Source: Hymenopus coronatus (lineage: Eukaryota > Arthropoda > Insecta > Mantodea > Hymenopodidae). From it: a stretch of DNA of 64,000 nt. Positions 1-11,338 of this stretch are shown one piece after another; position 1 is the first letter of the stretch, and the number at the start of each line of letters is the position of its first letter. The stretch covers positions 30,048,509 through 30,112,508 of the forward strand of contig CM060886.1 in NCBI GenBank assembly GCA_030762935.1, given 5' to 3'. The position numbers and the translations under genes were made by a program. The notes beneath the pieces are model-generated. The model was not told the origin of the DNA. It worked only from the letters and a program-made list of their open reading frames with translations, and did not search any database.

Positions 1-335
1 TTGGAAATGCTGCTTGTTCCAGCTCTTGCCCGCTCTAGTGTTATTGTAAGGATAATGCTAAGTTCCAAAGCACAGAAAAGGGCAAAAAGCCAAACATAAC
101 TACCCTAAAATCTAAAATGACAAATTGGATGGAGAATCACAGTTTCAAATTTTATCTAGCTATGCCAAAAGCAAAACTGTTGGAAATTATCAACAGCAGG
201 CTTCATGAGAAGAAGTTTATCATTGGCAGCATAATTTATGAACATGGCCACATTCCATTGTGCCTTTCACCCCTTCAATCTGACTACCCCATTAATGTTA
301 TGGGGTGACATTAAGGAAAAAGTTGCATTTATGTG
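1..335 (+). pseudogene. DDE_3-type (Tc1/IS630-like) transposase fragment
   Basis: I read the C-terminal half of a DDE transposase of the kind common in aphids and other arthropods. The order is a SSVIV strand, then K.TNWMENHSF, a KLLEII helix, IIYEHGHIPLCLSP (usual form EHGH.VLRLPPYHP), NPI and finally WGDIKEKVA. At least two frame changes are needed: one after SSVIV, where the usual MDNA Asp is lost, and one around 298-302 before WGDIKEKV. The stretch 117-308 is open but is only the middle of this domain. The start is cut by the window edge. Homology is judged from motif order only. Confidence 0.5.
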
Positions 336-712
336 TTTTGACAAGATCTACATGTTTTCTCTATTTCTTACCAGTTATTAAAAGTCATCCAGAATGAATA
401 GGACTTCAGAAAATTCAAGATATAAATTTCATGTGTTGTTTTTTAAAAATGCTCCATATAAAATGGAGTTTGGGGTGGGGGGATTTTCTTGAAAATCATA
501 TTGGAAGATGCTGAACTTAAATATTTCGCACCCACCCACACACACCCACATATGTAAGCGCACACAGAGACAGGCAGGTAGGCATACATACATAAAAGCT
601 TTTTTGGATTAGGGACTCAAAAATTGTATTTCCAGTGAAATCATGGTATCAAATTTTTGGGTGGAACAATCAATACCTTCTCTAACTACCATGTATGTGG
701 TAGAGAAAATAA
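320..712 (+). repeat. Rep-A copy 1 (3' half)
   Basis: This is the right half of the 0.9-kb Rep-A family (see 61830-62686): the bases 'ttttgacaagatctacat', a GGGGTGGGGGGATTTTCTTG block, a CA-rich stretch at 530-560, 'atcaaatttttgggtgg', and the terminal hairpin around 675-708, where TTCTCTAACTACCATG pairs with CATGTATGTGGTAGAGAA. It abuts the DDE fragment and ends about 20 bp from VPS50 exon h. The left half is missing. Confidence 0.75.
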
Positions 713-735
713 AAATTAAATGGTAAATAACTAAC

Positions 736-894
736 CTGTAGCAAGATATCAACATACTGGCTGTGCTGGCTCATAACGTCTTTTATTTCCCAATTCACCT
801 TGCTCATGAATGTTAGAGTTGCACGAAGATCTACTGCTCGTGCAGACACACACATGTACACGGGATGTCTCAATTCTGTAGCTGCGCTCACCGT
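736..894 (-). CDS. VPS50: VPS50 exon h (residues 440-492)
   Basis: A 159-nt exon, phase 0 at both ends, with acceptor CTCTAG and donor GTTAGT. It encodes TVSAATELRHPVYMCV and VNWEIKDVMSQHSQYVDILL, the counterpart of the TVSTASELRKPIYW and [20 protein letters not shown] segments of vertebrate VPS50. It is the last visible exon; about 140 C-terminal residues should lie left of the window. A Rep-A copy ends about 20 bp beyond the donor. Confidence 0.96.
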
Positions 895-1175
895 CTAGAG
901 AAAATAGTTGTAGTGATGAGTATTGTATTTAGTTCATTATTTTGAGTATTTAAATAAGGAATGCCTGATACTTGGAGAGCTAAAAAGCAAAGGCAATTTA
1001 GTCAAAAGACTTTAAAAAAAATCTGATCTCTTTAATTTCTTTTGTCTTTTTTCATTTTGTTTTAAATGAGAAAGCTTTTTTTTTTTTTTTTTTTTTTTTA
1101 TTATATTAGATAAACACAAATCTTAACCTTTTCCATTTTATAATAATCATACAAGCAAAAGTACACTTATTTCTA

Positions 1176-1210
<35 letters not shown>

Positions 1211-1302
1211 GTCATGATGAAGTTTTTAAACTGTTGTGATTATTACCAGTCTCCTACTAATTCTCAAGCATATACATAATCCCATGTACTGAGGGAAACG
1301 TT
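895..1302. other. Intron stretch with opposed T24 and A31 runs
   Basis: There is no gene here. A run of 24 T (1076-1099) and a run of 31 A (1178-1208) face each other across 78 bp and could form a hairpin. They may be the opposed poly(A) tails of two vanished retroposons. Nothing else was recognised. Confidence 0.7.
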
Positions 1303-2040
1303 TAGTATATATTGTATTTAGCAGAATACAAGACAATGTTTTTTACCAAAATATTAATGTTGAGAACTGGGGGTTGTGTTGCATTTGCGATATGTTTTCT
1401 GAACTGAATGCAGGATAAAGTAGTTTCAAACATTAGAGGTACAGCAGTGGTGAAGCATGGGAGAAATTGTAAAGGTTACTGACTAGGTTGTGAAGTATAC
1501 TGTAAATTTTGTGCATTGCTTTTTGCGCCATTAAGTTGGTTGTTAAAGGTCCGTTATATTGTCCTCTCTCCTGCAGATTATCTGAATTACTGCGCAAATT
1601 CAAATTAGGTTAAACCTTTTACAATGATATGTATAAGGTATGTTGTCGAAATAGAAAATCTTATCCATCACTGTCGTTTAAGCTGCTGCTATTGCCACCA
1701 ACACCTTCTTCCATCACGCATATTTCAACACATTTCCATTTTCCCCTCTTTCTTCTGCCCATTATGTGAATTTCCATGCAAATTTGAATAAGGTAAAACT
1801 TTTTACAATAATTTTTATTACATATGTTGTCTAAATAGAAAATCTTATGCATCATCGCCATTACAGTTGTACCTGCTGCTGCTGCTTCTGCTGCTGCTGT
1901 TTCTGCTATTACTTTCTCCACTGTACACATAACAATACATTTTTATTCTCCCCTCTCACAACCATTATGTGACTTTCTGCATAAATTTAAATTTGGTAGC
2001 ACATAAAATTTAATTAGCTAAGAGTCCTTAATTTGTTCAA
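1303..2040 (+). repeat. Rep-B copy 1
   Basis: It begins with a terminal segment (GAATACAAGACAATG, then 'ccaaaatattaatgt', then GGTTGTGTTGCATTTGC), which is shared with 47226, 63075 and the reverse of 59330. After a unique part it holds two tandem units, each with 'aaatagaaaatctta', a run of CTG/GCT triplets, and 'gcaaatttgaat.aggt', spaced about 182 bp apart (near 1652 and 1834). No coding potential is seen. A mariner follows directly. Confidence 0.7.
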
Positions 2041-2044
2041 AATA

Positions 2045-2963
2045 TGAGGATTGGCTGATAAGTCCTGGGCTTCACACAGATATGGCACCACTAGGTCAGT
2101 TAGATGGTAGCATCGTATAGTTTAGCTCTAGACTAGCTTGTTACAGGTCAATAGCTTTAGTTTTCGAATAACAGCATTTTAAACAAGACAACTTTAGAGT
2201 TTTCATGAAAATGGAGGATTTGGAAAAAATGAACAGCGATTAAATACTTCCATTTGAAAGGCTTAAAACTTAAAGAAACCAAAGAGGAAATGGACAGTAC
2301 ACTGAAAGACTCTACCCCTTCATATTCAACGATTAAAAGGTGGGTTCTGACTTTAAAATGGGACGTATGAGCACTAGTGATGAACCTCGCTCTGGACGCC
2401 CTGTAGAAGTGACAACTCCAGAGATCATTGAAAAAACTAATCCTTTAGTACTGGAAGACCGCAGATTAAAGTTGTTTGAGATAGCAGAGGCTGTAAACAT
2501 ATAAAAAAAATGTGCTGGTAATATTTAAAGTAATGTTTTGGGCTTTCATAAGGTCTGTGCAAGATGGGTGCCATGTTTGTTGACATCTGATCAAAGTGAT
2601 GACAATGCTTCGGCCCCTTCATTCAGTCATTGCAATGGGAAAAAAGTGTGAATTAAAGTTTGAATTGCTTGAACATCCATCCTATTTGCCAGATCTAGCA
2701 CCCAGTGACTACCACCTGTACCCAAACGTCAAAAAATTTTTTGGAGGATGAAGACTTCACAGCAACAAGGAGGTCGTTGATGCGGTAAACAGCTATTTTG
2801 AGGACCTTGATAAATCTCACTACAGGCTTGGTTTAATTAAATTAGAACACCAATATGACAAATGTATTAGCCTTTCTGGAGATTATGTTGAGAAATAAAG
2901 CATAAAAAAAAATTGTTAAATGCTGTTTTACTGAGAGGCCTGGGACTTAACAGCCAACCCTCA
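2045..2963 (+). mobile_element. Mariner element, internally deleted
   Basis: A 919-bp element flanked by TA dinucleotides (2043-2044 and 2964-2965). Its terminal inverted repeats of about 27 bp read TGAGGATTGGCTGATAAGTC at the left and, reversed, TGAGGGTTGGCTGTTAAGTC at the right. The interior keeps the transposase N-terminal region (SDEPRSGRPVEVTTPEIIEK, then RRLKLFEIAEAV), a short CARWVPCLLTSDQ remnant, and the C-terminal region (HPSYLPDLAPSDYHLY, with a late AVNSYFED). The catalytic middle, including the first two Asp, is gone, and several stops and shifts remain. A full mariner is about 1.3 kb, so about 0.4 kb is missing. Confidence 0.85.
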
Positions 2964-3174
2964 TACACGTGCTACATTTTATTTTATTTACAAATTAAAT
3001 GAAGTCTTCCTTTTATATACCTAGATTATAGGCTAAATTTCAAAATTAAATTCTGATAAAAGAGGTTGTTCTTGCACTGAAGGTAGTCTTATATTCAGAT
3101 AAATACTGTATTATTAATTTTATATCACATGAAATGCTGAACAGTAGTTACTATTGAAGTCAGAGCTTAATTTA

Positions 3175-4472
3175 CGAGGGGCATACTGAAAGTCACGAGC
3201 AATCCATTGTAAAAATTTAAATTTCAACAATGTAACGAAACGAATTGCAGGATCGTAATCTACAGACTTTAATCCACATGTTGACATATTGTGACGTCAT
3301 TAGCTTCTATCACGTGACCGCAGACGGTGTTTGAAAAATGGCTGACATTGATATTTCGTTTTGACAGCGTGCTGTCATTGAATTCCTTGTGAAAGAAGGA
3401 AAATCTGCTCCTGAAATTCATCTCAGACTTCAACGTGCGTATGGAGGTGCCTGCATGGGTGCCAGCAGTGTTAGAAGATGGGTGAAACATTTCAAAGATG
3501 GAAACACGAGTCTGCAAAATGCGTCTCGCGAACTGCCTCTACAGAACACAACAAGGAAAGAGTTGATGAGCTCATTACAGGAGATTGGCGTTTCACTGTG
3601 AATGAAATTGCTGCGCAACTTGGAATAGGACATAGTGCAGTGCAAGAAATGATCCACAGCTTGGGTTATCGAAAGGTCTGTGCCCGTTGGGTCCCCCATT
3701 TATTGACTGAAGACCACAAACTTCAGAGAAGAACCATTGCACAAAACCTTCTTCAGAGATTTCATAATGAAGGTGATGAATTTTTGACGTGTATTGTGAC
3801 TGGAGATGAGAGCTTGTTCCATCACTATGAGCCAGAAACGAAACGTCAGAGTATGGAATGGCACCACTTGAACTCACCATCGAAGAAGAAAGCGAAGACA
3901 TGCAGTCTGTAGGAAAAGTTATGGGAAGTGTCTTTTGGGATGCACAAGGCTGCATTCTGGTTGACTTTCTTGAACTTGGACAAACCATAAATTCTGCCCG
4001 CTACATCAAGACACTTCTGAAGCTACGTCGGGCTTTGCGTGATAAACGCCCTGGAAAGAGGATCATCCTTCAACTGGATAATGCGCGTCCGCATACTGCC
4101 TGTGCCACTATGGAGAAGATCAGGGCATTAGGGTGGGAAACTCTTCCACATCCTCCCTACAGTCCTGACTTGGCACCCTCCGACTACCATCTTTTCGGTT
4201 CTGTGAAGGAGCAGATGCGTGGCCAACGCTACGAGACGCTGGAGGATATTCGGAAAGCAGTGCGTCAGGGTCTGCAGGCAGCTGGAACGGAGTTCTATCA
4301 CAAGAGCATTTTCAAACTTGTAGAACGATGGGAAAAATGTGTGTAAAACAATGGAGACTATGTTGAAAAGTGAAAGAAAGTCTGTAGATTATGATGATGT
4401 ATTTGGTTTGGCTTAAAAATAAATATTAAGATTGTAAAACAGTGTTGCTCATGACTTTCAGTATGCCCCTCG
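3175..4472 (+). mobile_element. Mariner element, full length with intact ends
   Basis: A 1298-bp element with TA on both sides (3173-3174, 4473-4474) and near-perfect inverted repeats of about 27 bp starting CGAGGGGCATACTGAAAGTC. The two ends differ at one base (CACGAG against CATGAG). Length and ends are those of a complete mariner. It sits in the VPS50 intron after exon g and belongs to a different subfamily from the copy at 2045, whose ends differ. The single gene inside is broken (see 3339-4346). Confidence 0.92.
3339..4346 (+). pseudogene. Mariner transposase, broken
   Basis: Mariner transposases cut and paste the element at TA. All parts are present: the paired helix-turn-helix region (IEFLVKEGKSAPEIHLRL, SSVRRWVKHFKDG), GYRKVCARWVPHLLT, and the DD34D core with Asp in VTGDES (near 3805), in LDNARPHT (near 4080) and in PDLAPSDYHL (near 4180), the last two 34 residues apart. 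It ends with KLVERWEKCV. It is dead: a TGA stands at codon 9 after ATG 3339, one frameshift falls near 3510-3560 and another near 3897-3905. The catalytic residues themselves are kept. This looks like an SETMAR-like arthropod mariner. Confidence 0.9.
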
Positions 4473-4474
4473 TA

Positions 4475-5049
4475 CATTACACAAGTCATCAATGAAAATG
4501 TATTCGAGATAAAATTAGTCATGATTCACTAATTTTAGGTCGCATAATACGAAAATGCCCTTCATTTTTGTAGATTGGTTCTCATTCTACAAAACACAGT
4601 TTAGGCTGTTGCATTAGGTTTCATTTGAGGACCGTTTTAACAAAACTCGACAAACACCATTTTTTTCGAAATGCAGGTTTTGACAGATTCTGGTCAATTT
4701 TAATGAGAGGAAATGAATGCACTATTCATAACATCACAACATTCAATACTTCCCATTGAAAAGAGTGCCTCAATATAGAGCATTTTCACAAAACTCGACA
4801 CCTCCATTTCTTAAATTTTCACAAAACTCAACATATCCTTCAATAAATCAACATCTTACACTTTTATCCCATTATCATCAAATACATTGTTACAACACTG
4901 CCATGCATTTGTTTTTGACAACAATGGCACAGCTGTTGAAAGCTAAAGCAATATATATTTTATTTTTCACGTTAATTCAGTATATTTTTGGCTGCTACAG
5001 TGAGCGAATGTGTTCTGTAAGTAGTGGCAAAAAATGAATAACAATTCTG
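4475..5049. other. Intron stretch, no feature recognised
   Basis: AT-rich sequence without a usable reading frame. A short motif, 'aaaactcgaca', occurs three times with variation (near 4636, 4790, 4823), hinting at a decayed local duplication. Confidence 0.6.
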
Positions 5050-7925
5050 AATATTCAGAAGATGTTTAAATGACCTGAAAGGGCAGGAAGAGTAGGAGTA
5101 GAGTATGCCAATCTAAAGATGGCAGTATACAGTTGCCCCTATAAATGACAACATTAATCCCAAATATAATCATTTAGAAGGGAGAAAAGGAAGTAAATGC
5201 ACCCCCGGTTCTCTCTGCTTAAATGTTCTATTTCTTTTTCGAGACAATGTATATAGAAACAGTACAAAACTGGAACAAGATATATGAAAGTTGATCATCT
5301 AAAAAAGAAAGAAGAAAAAAAGCTTAATCCTACATTGAAGTTTTTCTATATATCAATAATTTTGAACAAATGTTTAATTATTTTTCATTCACAGTTAGCA
5401 AAAATCAGCCTAAATACAGCTGAATTGAAAATTGGTTAATTTAAACACATTTAACCCTAAACAATATGGAATAGATGGAATACCATGGGAATTCTGGAGG
5501 GTGTGGTATGAAAATACCGAAAGAAGAGTAATGTTAGAGAAACTGCTCAATGTGCTTCTCAAAGGGGGAAGGTTCCCACAAATTTGGAAATGGGGAGTTA
5601 TAGTGCCAATTTATAAAGGGAGGTGAATAATCCAAGTAACCATAGAGACATTAGTATATTATCGGTGATGGGTAAGTATTTACAGGGATTCTAGCAAAGC
5701 GTCTACAAGAATGGGCAAAGAGAGAAGGTAAATTATCTGATTTACAAGGGGAGTTTAGAAAATGAAAATTGATAATGGATAATGTTTTTATAATAAGAAC
5801 AACAATAGATAAACATCTAAGAAGTAAGAACAGAGGTAAGATATATTTATTTTTTGCAGATCTAGAACAGACCTTTAACACCATCCAAAGGGATGCATTT
5901 TGGTGTAAGTTGAGAACAAAGGGAGTGAGCAAGAAATTCACATGACTATTAGAGAAGCTGTATTCATATAATCAATCCTGCATTAGGCTTGCCAATAAAA
6001 AAGTAATAGATTGGGTACCAAATAAAAAAAAAAAATTCTAAATGCCCAGCAATCAAAAATAAAGATATTCTGGGTTTGCTCTTTGGGATGACCTAATAGC
6101 AGCAGCAATCACAAGTGGAAGTTTAAAGTAAGCAATAGAAGCAACATAGAAATACTGCAAAAAATGGGTTTTAAAAATAAATAAAAGTAAATAAAAAATT
6201 ATGGTTTGTAAAAATGAAAATAAGCTCAGCAGAGAAGAGAGATGGTAGTTAAAGGGGAGGGAATTCGAAGTTGATTACTTAGGAGTTGGATTACTTAGGC
6301 TAAATAACATTGGAAAATGGCACAAGAAAAATGTGCTAGGTAAGGGGAAATTAGCTATTAATAGAATAAGAATATGCTTAAAGAAAATACCAAATATGAG
6401 AGTAAACTGGTTAAAGAGAATATATACAGCAAGAGTGGGAATGTATAAGATCAAATTCATAGGTCCTTTTGCAAAATGATATTGGGATTCACAAGAATAG
6501 CTCCAAATGGAGTAGCATTAATTGAATTGGGGAGAGCTAGGAGGAAGGGAGCAGTAGTTAAATGAATAATGAAATACTGGCACAGGGTCCAAACATTAGA
6601 TGATGATGATGATGATGATAGGGGTTTAAGGGCGCTCAACTACCAGGGTTATCAGCACCCTTAGAAAACTAAATGGGGCATGAAATGGGATCGAAAGAGC
6701 CTTTAAAATGGTAAAAAGTGTGCTAAAAATAGACCTAAAAGAAACTGTAAAAACGAAACAGCATCTAAGTCTTAAAAGACATAAAACCAGTTAAAACAAT
6801 GGGGTGTAAAAAATGGGTAAAAACGAGTAAGACTAAATGTTTTAAAATCTTATAAAAAGAACTATATCCTGAACGTAAAATTTATTGTAGATAAAAACTG
6901 AAAAACTCTATCAACAGCAGCGCGGTCATTGCCAAGAACCTCTGCTAGGGAGGCTGGCAGCTGGAGAATGGTGCAAAAAGATACCAGAGCAACACACACT
7001 ACCAGCACGTGTGTTACCGTCAGTGCTGCGCCACAGAGCTGACACACAGGTTCAGGATCTCTATTAAAAAGGAAAACAATGGGTAAAAAAACAGTGGCCA
7101 ATTCGCAGCCGAGCCAATTGCACCTCCTTCCGGTGAGAAACCAAACATTAGAGAAAGGAAATATTCTCAAAGGTTGTTATAGGACACAAGTATCAGCAAA
7201 ATGGGAAAGAAATTGGTTATGTCAATTAAAGGAAATTGTAAAAGAGGAGCTAGACAATCAACAGACAATAAGGGGTCAAAATTATGGGATAATGTGAAAG
7301 CAAGGATAGATGATATAGGGAAACAAGAAATAATGGTAGCTTAAGGGATAAGGGTTCTTTAATATTATATAAGAACACTAAGTATGGGGAAGAGAAAAAT
7401 ACATTGATGTCTGTGGAAAAATGGAAAGAGAAGGTCTAGCATGGGCAAAAACAGGAACAATGCTAATAAAAGGTCTAAAAGTAGATAAAGACTTATGCCC
7501 ACTATGTGGCAATGTCGATAACGATGTATAACTGTATAATTGAGTGTGAAGAAATAAAAATATGGAGAGACAAAATATGGGAAAAATTACCAACAGAGAT
7601 AGTGAACTTAATACTTTTTGGAAACAATAAGAAAGAATTTCTGAAACAGCTAGGTAATTATACAGGGAAAGTAAGAGAGAAATGGGAGAGGAAAATCACC
7701 AAACAAAGAGAAAATCTTAATAATAAAACTGATGAGGTTGTAAGTATAAAAGAGATAAATAGATTAAATACGGTATAAAAATGTACAATTAGAGGGAATG
7801 GTACATATACATAAATAATCAGGGTGTTAACTGTATATGATGCCAAATTCAGCAATTCCAGGAAAGTAATTATATGTGTATGAAGTTGGTAACTGAAAAG
7901 ATGAAATAAATTATCTATCTATCTA
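5050..7925 (+). mobile_element. LINE-N copy 1 (non-LTR retrotransposon), decayed
   Basis: Frames scattered by shifts spell a reverse transcriptase: a DGIPWEFW start, GVIVPIYKGR, ILAKRLQEWAKREGK, the palm motif FFADLEQTFNTIQRDAFW (near 5855), then VDWVPN. After the palm come AINRIRICLKKIPNMR, YTARVG and ALIELGR. The tail has a Cys knuckle (LCPLCGN...CIIECEEI, near 7495) and a basic helix. It ends in ATCT repeats at 7907-7924, typical of a target-primed 3' tail. No RNase H is visible; the clade is unassigned. A truncated I-clade element interrupts it at 6601-7140. Three other copies occur at 20440, 31485 and 41885. The 5' limit is uncertain. Confidence 0.75.
6601..7140 (-). mobile_element. 5'-truncated I-clade LINE inserted in LINE-N
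   Basis: A 540-bp insert flanked by the perfect 12-bp duplication CCAAACATTAGA (6589-6600, 7141-7152). Read on the minus strand it carries the C-terminal 100 residues of an I-clade ORF2 (PEPVCQLCGAALTVTHVL, then LPASLAEVLGNDRAAVDRVF), a 3' UTR, and an ATC-repeat tail at 6601-6619. The same ending is seen in the full-length relative at 33903-39740, but the 3' UTRs differ enough to be separate subfamilies. It is a dead-on-arrival copy. Confidence 0.93.
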
Positions 7926-7940
7926 CTTGAATTAGTTTAC

Positions 7941-8129
7941 CTGAGAAAAGAACTGCTGTAGAACTGTTGTGGGTGAATCTCCTTGTAAATGAAGCATATA
8001 ACTTTCCAAAGACTCCAACTGCTTGGCCAAGAATATCAGTGACTCCACAGCCACCACACGCTCTGCAAGTCCATGTAGGTTTTCATTCTGAGTTAAATCC
8101 ACTGTAGGTGATATGTGGGGTGCCATTAC
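7941..8129 (-). CDS. VPS50: VPS50 exon g (residues 377-439)
   Basis: A 189-nt exon, phase 0 at both ends, with acceptor CTTTAG and donor GTAAAC. It encodes [38 protein letters not shown] and VLQQFFSQ, matching the [20 protein letters not shown] region of vertebrate VPS50. The internal ATG is not a start: the open frame extends upstream to the acceptor. A transposon 3' tail of ATCT repeats ends about 15 bp from the donor. Confidence 0.96.
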
Positions 8130-8640
8130 CTAAAGTTAAAAGTTAATCAGCCCTTTTAAATTTTATTGCTTCTCTGCATCATACTGTTTAAATAAGAACT
8201 GTGCAATGACTAATAGGTAGAGAGCATTTCAGTGAATTTAATCTGATATTTACGTTCAGTTAGTTTGAAAAAAATAAAAAGGATTATGTATTAATTTTAG
8301 TGATTAAAAATAAAACAATCTTTCAAATCAGAGCTATGGTGTTACTCTTACATTTTGGGACCAATACTAAAGTGGCATATTCTAAAGAGCATTTCCAAAG
8401 ACCAAATTTTAGCAACCAACCAATATTTTTAACACTAGTTTATGTTGTTGTAAAAGTAACACTTTCATAAAAAAGAAAAGGAATTGCCTAAGGCACATAA
8501 TATTTAACCTTTCTTTTGTTTAAAGGTACAATGAAACATCAAGCAGCAAAGATGATTGAACCAAAGACTGAATTTGCATTAATATAATTTGCTTCAATAT
8601 ATTCAAATAATTGGTAAGAAGGTAGACTTGTGCTGAGGTA
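8130..8640. other. Intron stretch, no feature recognised
   Basis: AT-rich intron next to VPS50 exon g. I see no coding, repeat or RNA signal. Confidence 0.6.
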
Positions 8641-9780
8641 GCTTCTGCAAGTGGGAGGAAGAAGGTAATAAGGGGCATGGCATTGAATATAGCACTTTGC
8701 AAATTGGAAGATTTGGAAGAAAAAATGAAAGAGTATAGAATAGAAAATTTGAGGAAATCAATGAGGAGATGGTGAATATCAGAAGAAGAATGGAGAATAT
8801 AGAAGACATGAACACAAGGTACAACTTGGAGATACTTGATTTTGGAGCTACAAAACTGAACTGGAAGTGATTTGAGAAGGAAGGAACATAAACTTTTGAA
8901 TAAAAGACTATAGATGGTTAGTCAGTAATTATGAAATTTCTGAAGCTTTTAGATTCAGGAAGAGGAGAGGAAAAATGAATGGTAAAATGCATAAATACAA
9001 ATGCCTTTTGATGTAATAAATCACGCCAAAAAATTTGAAATGTATACAGATTTACATTAATAGAGACTTGAATTTTGGATAGAGTGAGCTACTAAGAAGA
9101 TTAATAGAACAAAGAAGGGCGGCACCTAATCAAAGAAAAATCCCACAGGAAGGGGAAAGAAGAGGAGGGTCAGTACAGAAGGTCAGTACAACAGAGCTAG
9201 GGAAGTTAGAAGACAATGGAGGAGGTGACCAACAGAAGAAGAAAGTAGGTTAGTAGGCTGGCGAGTGACCAGGGCAAAGGGCAATTTCAAAGTCAAAAGG
9301 AACTATAGGGAAACTTAGTACTATTAATAAAAGGCACGGAGAGAGTGGCAGTATATGTAGTATACAAATGGAAGGACATGATCACAGGGTAAGATTGGGC
9401 TTGCTACATCGAAGAACAAAGGTGGATAACAGATTGAAGATGTAAGACTTGAACTGATCAAAGAGTATGGGAAGGACACAAGTCAATGGCAATTAAAAGG
9501 GGTGAAAGGAGAAATATTGTGGGAATCATGGGAAGAACAAAGAGGGCACAGATATGTCATGTCAGACAACCAGGCAAAAGAAAAGGTAGGAAGATGCAGA
9601 CAGATGGTAAAGAGGCAGCTGTAAGACCAACAGCAAGTACAGTGAGAACAAAGGTGTAAAAAGGGGGGGCTGGAAGAACAAATGAAAAGTAATAAGTGAT
9701 CATTGGTAGAAAATGTGAAAAAGAGTTTAAGTAAAGTTTCAAGAAAGGTGTAATTAGGCAGTAATAGAATAAGATGAATA
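8641..9780 (+). pseudogene. LINE ORF1-like / 5' region remnant
   Basis: Lys/Glu-rich frames with coiled-coil character (LEDLEEKMKEYRIENLRKS, and MRRW.ISEEEWR) are followed by a block KCIQIYINRDLNFG and LLRRLIEQRRAAPNQRK. This resembles the C-terminal domain of LINE ORF1 proteins (INRDL...LR.L...RR.A). Further on is a weak stretch IEDVRLELIKEYGKD, which may start an endonuclease. Many stops. It may be the 5' half of a LINE-N element. The assignment is by pattern only. Confidence 0.4.
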
Positions 9781-10009
9781 GTAGGGTAACTAAAAATATG
9801 CAGAAAAAAGGGTTTCTAAGAGGACGTTACTGTTAAAGTATTGGATCTGTTGTTTGTCATTATATTTCTTGAAAAAGCCTTTACCCTCTTTAGAGTGGAA
9901 AAGCAACATCCAGGTTCTGCAGTTGTCATCAGCATTGTTACAAAAATTTTGTGGCTTCACTGAACTGATGAAAGGTTATTTTCTTTTATGAACTAAAAAG
10001 TTTCTATAT

Positions 10010-11280
10010 TAAAATAATCTCATCTGCAAATTAGCTCCAACTCTGTATGCAGTTCTCCCTGCAGTAGACAAGAATAGGACGGTACTCTCATGTGTACACT
10101 TTATCAGGGAAACTTCTACAGGAATTCTTAAATAACTCATTACACAATAAAGATGCAGCTTCTAGATGTCCACTATAAGCAAATTTATCTGTAACAATAG
10201 TTGATAATGATGCTCCACACCTTCCTGGCACCTCCTACCCTTGCAATTTACATACTTTTTATTTTCTTTAGCAGTTTTGCAAAATCTTCACATAATTGTT
10301 TGTGTACTTCATCAGTATTCGCCTTTCCTTTTTCATTTGTTGTTTAAACACAAGGATGTCAGTCTTTAATGTCACACTATCTTTGCTCTTTTTTTAAAGT
10401 TGTTGTACAAAATGTCTATATGAGGTAGGATTTTATGGAAAACTGTTATACAGAAAATAAAATTTGGGTCTCTAAGAGCTGTTTAACAGCTCTGACTTCA
10501 TTTATTGAGGTTGTATTAGTGTAGCTCTCTTCAATAATTTTGAAGCAACCTTTCAGGTTTTCTATGTTTTTGTACACAACATTGACAATACAAATATTTC
10601 AATTTCATCTTGTTAATGTGACTTTGAGCAATCTGGCCTGCATTACTTTCTTTAAAATGCCTGATTGCAAAGAGAATTGAAAAGCAACGCTGGAATTCCT
10701 GAGAGATTTGAAATGACACATGTACTTGGGAATTAGTATTTGCTGCCTTTTGTGTGATTAAATGCAATTGGTGTGCATAGCAGTGGAACAAAGTGTGCAT
10801 AATAATAACACTAATAACATTAGCCCCATCAAAGGTTTATGCTCTGAGCTTTTCTTTGGTATTTCCAAGAAGTGGATTTATTTCATTCCTTATGCACTTT
10901 ATCAGACGTCCTGCATCTTTTTCTTCAGGATTCACAAATACCCAAAGTCTTTCATATACAGATTCCTCATATACGTACCAATACCATTTGAGAGTGATTT
11001 GAAACATCAGTTATCTCATCACACTGAATGAAACAAATTCAGAAGCACATTTTTGTTGTTTTATTTTCTCCCTACAGACATACAACATACAGTCTAACAA
11101 GTTCCTTTGAATACTGTGGCTGATTTTAAATCTTCCTTCATTGTTGTATCCAGTCTAGCTGTATAATCAATAAAGTCCCTGTACACCCCTGGATTTGAAG
11201 ATTTAACAGACTTGTCATTACTTCTTGGTGCCGTTTAAAACACGGCACAAAACTTAGCATATGAAATCAATCTTCAATCT
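10010..11280 (-). pseudogene. hAT transposase (DUF4371 / ZMYM-like) remnant
   Basis: On the minus strand, allowing shifts, I read in order SSNPGVYRDFIDYTARLD, SATVFKGTC, ESVYERLWVFVNPEEKDAG, KEKLRA, TFDGANVISV and then HCYAHQLHLITQKAANTN, QISQEFQRCFSILF. These follow the order of the DUF4371-HAT transposases found in many arthropod genomes: NPG.F..L, FKGTSK, YDGA.VMSG, HCYAH.LNL. About 270 nt (10531-10800) is open. The C-terminal dimerisation region was not found, nor terminal repeats. It abuts PLE-1. Confidence 0.7.
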
Positions 11281-11286
11281 TAAAAT

Positions 11287-11312
11287 ACGAGGGTGGTCCA
11301 GAAAGTAGTTTC
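11287..11312 (+). repeat. Isolated mariner-type terminus
   Basis: The bases ACGAGGGTGGTCCAGAAAGT directly after a TA resemble the outer end of a mauritiana-type mariner inverted repeat. No transposase and no partner repeat are seen nearby, so it is a solo end, or chance. Confidence 0.35.
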
Positions 11313-11338
11313 TTAAAGTTCATCAGTTAATGTTCATC

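Noticed and set aside
7990..8129. The ATG inside VPS50 exon g as a start of a short gene
   Set aside because: The frame is open through to a splice acceptor and the sequence upstream and downstream continues VPS50.
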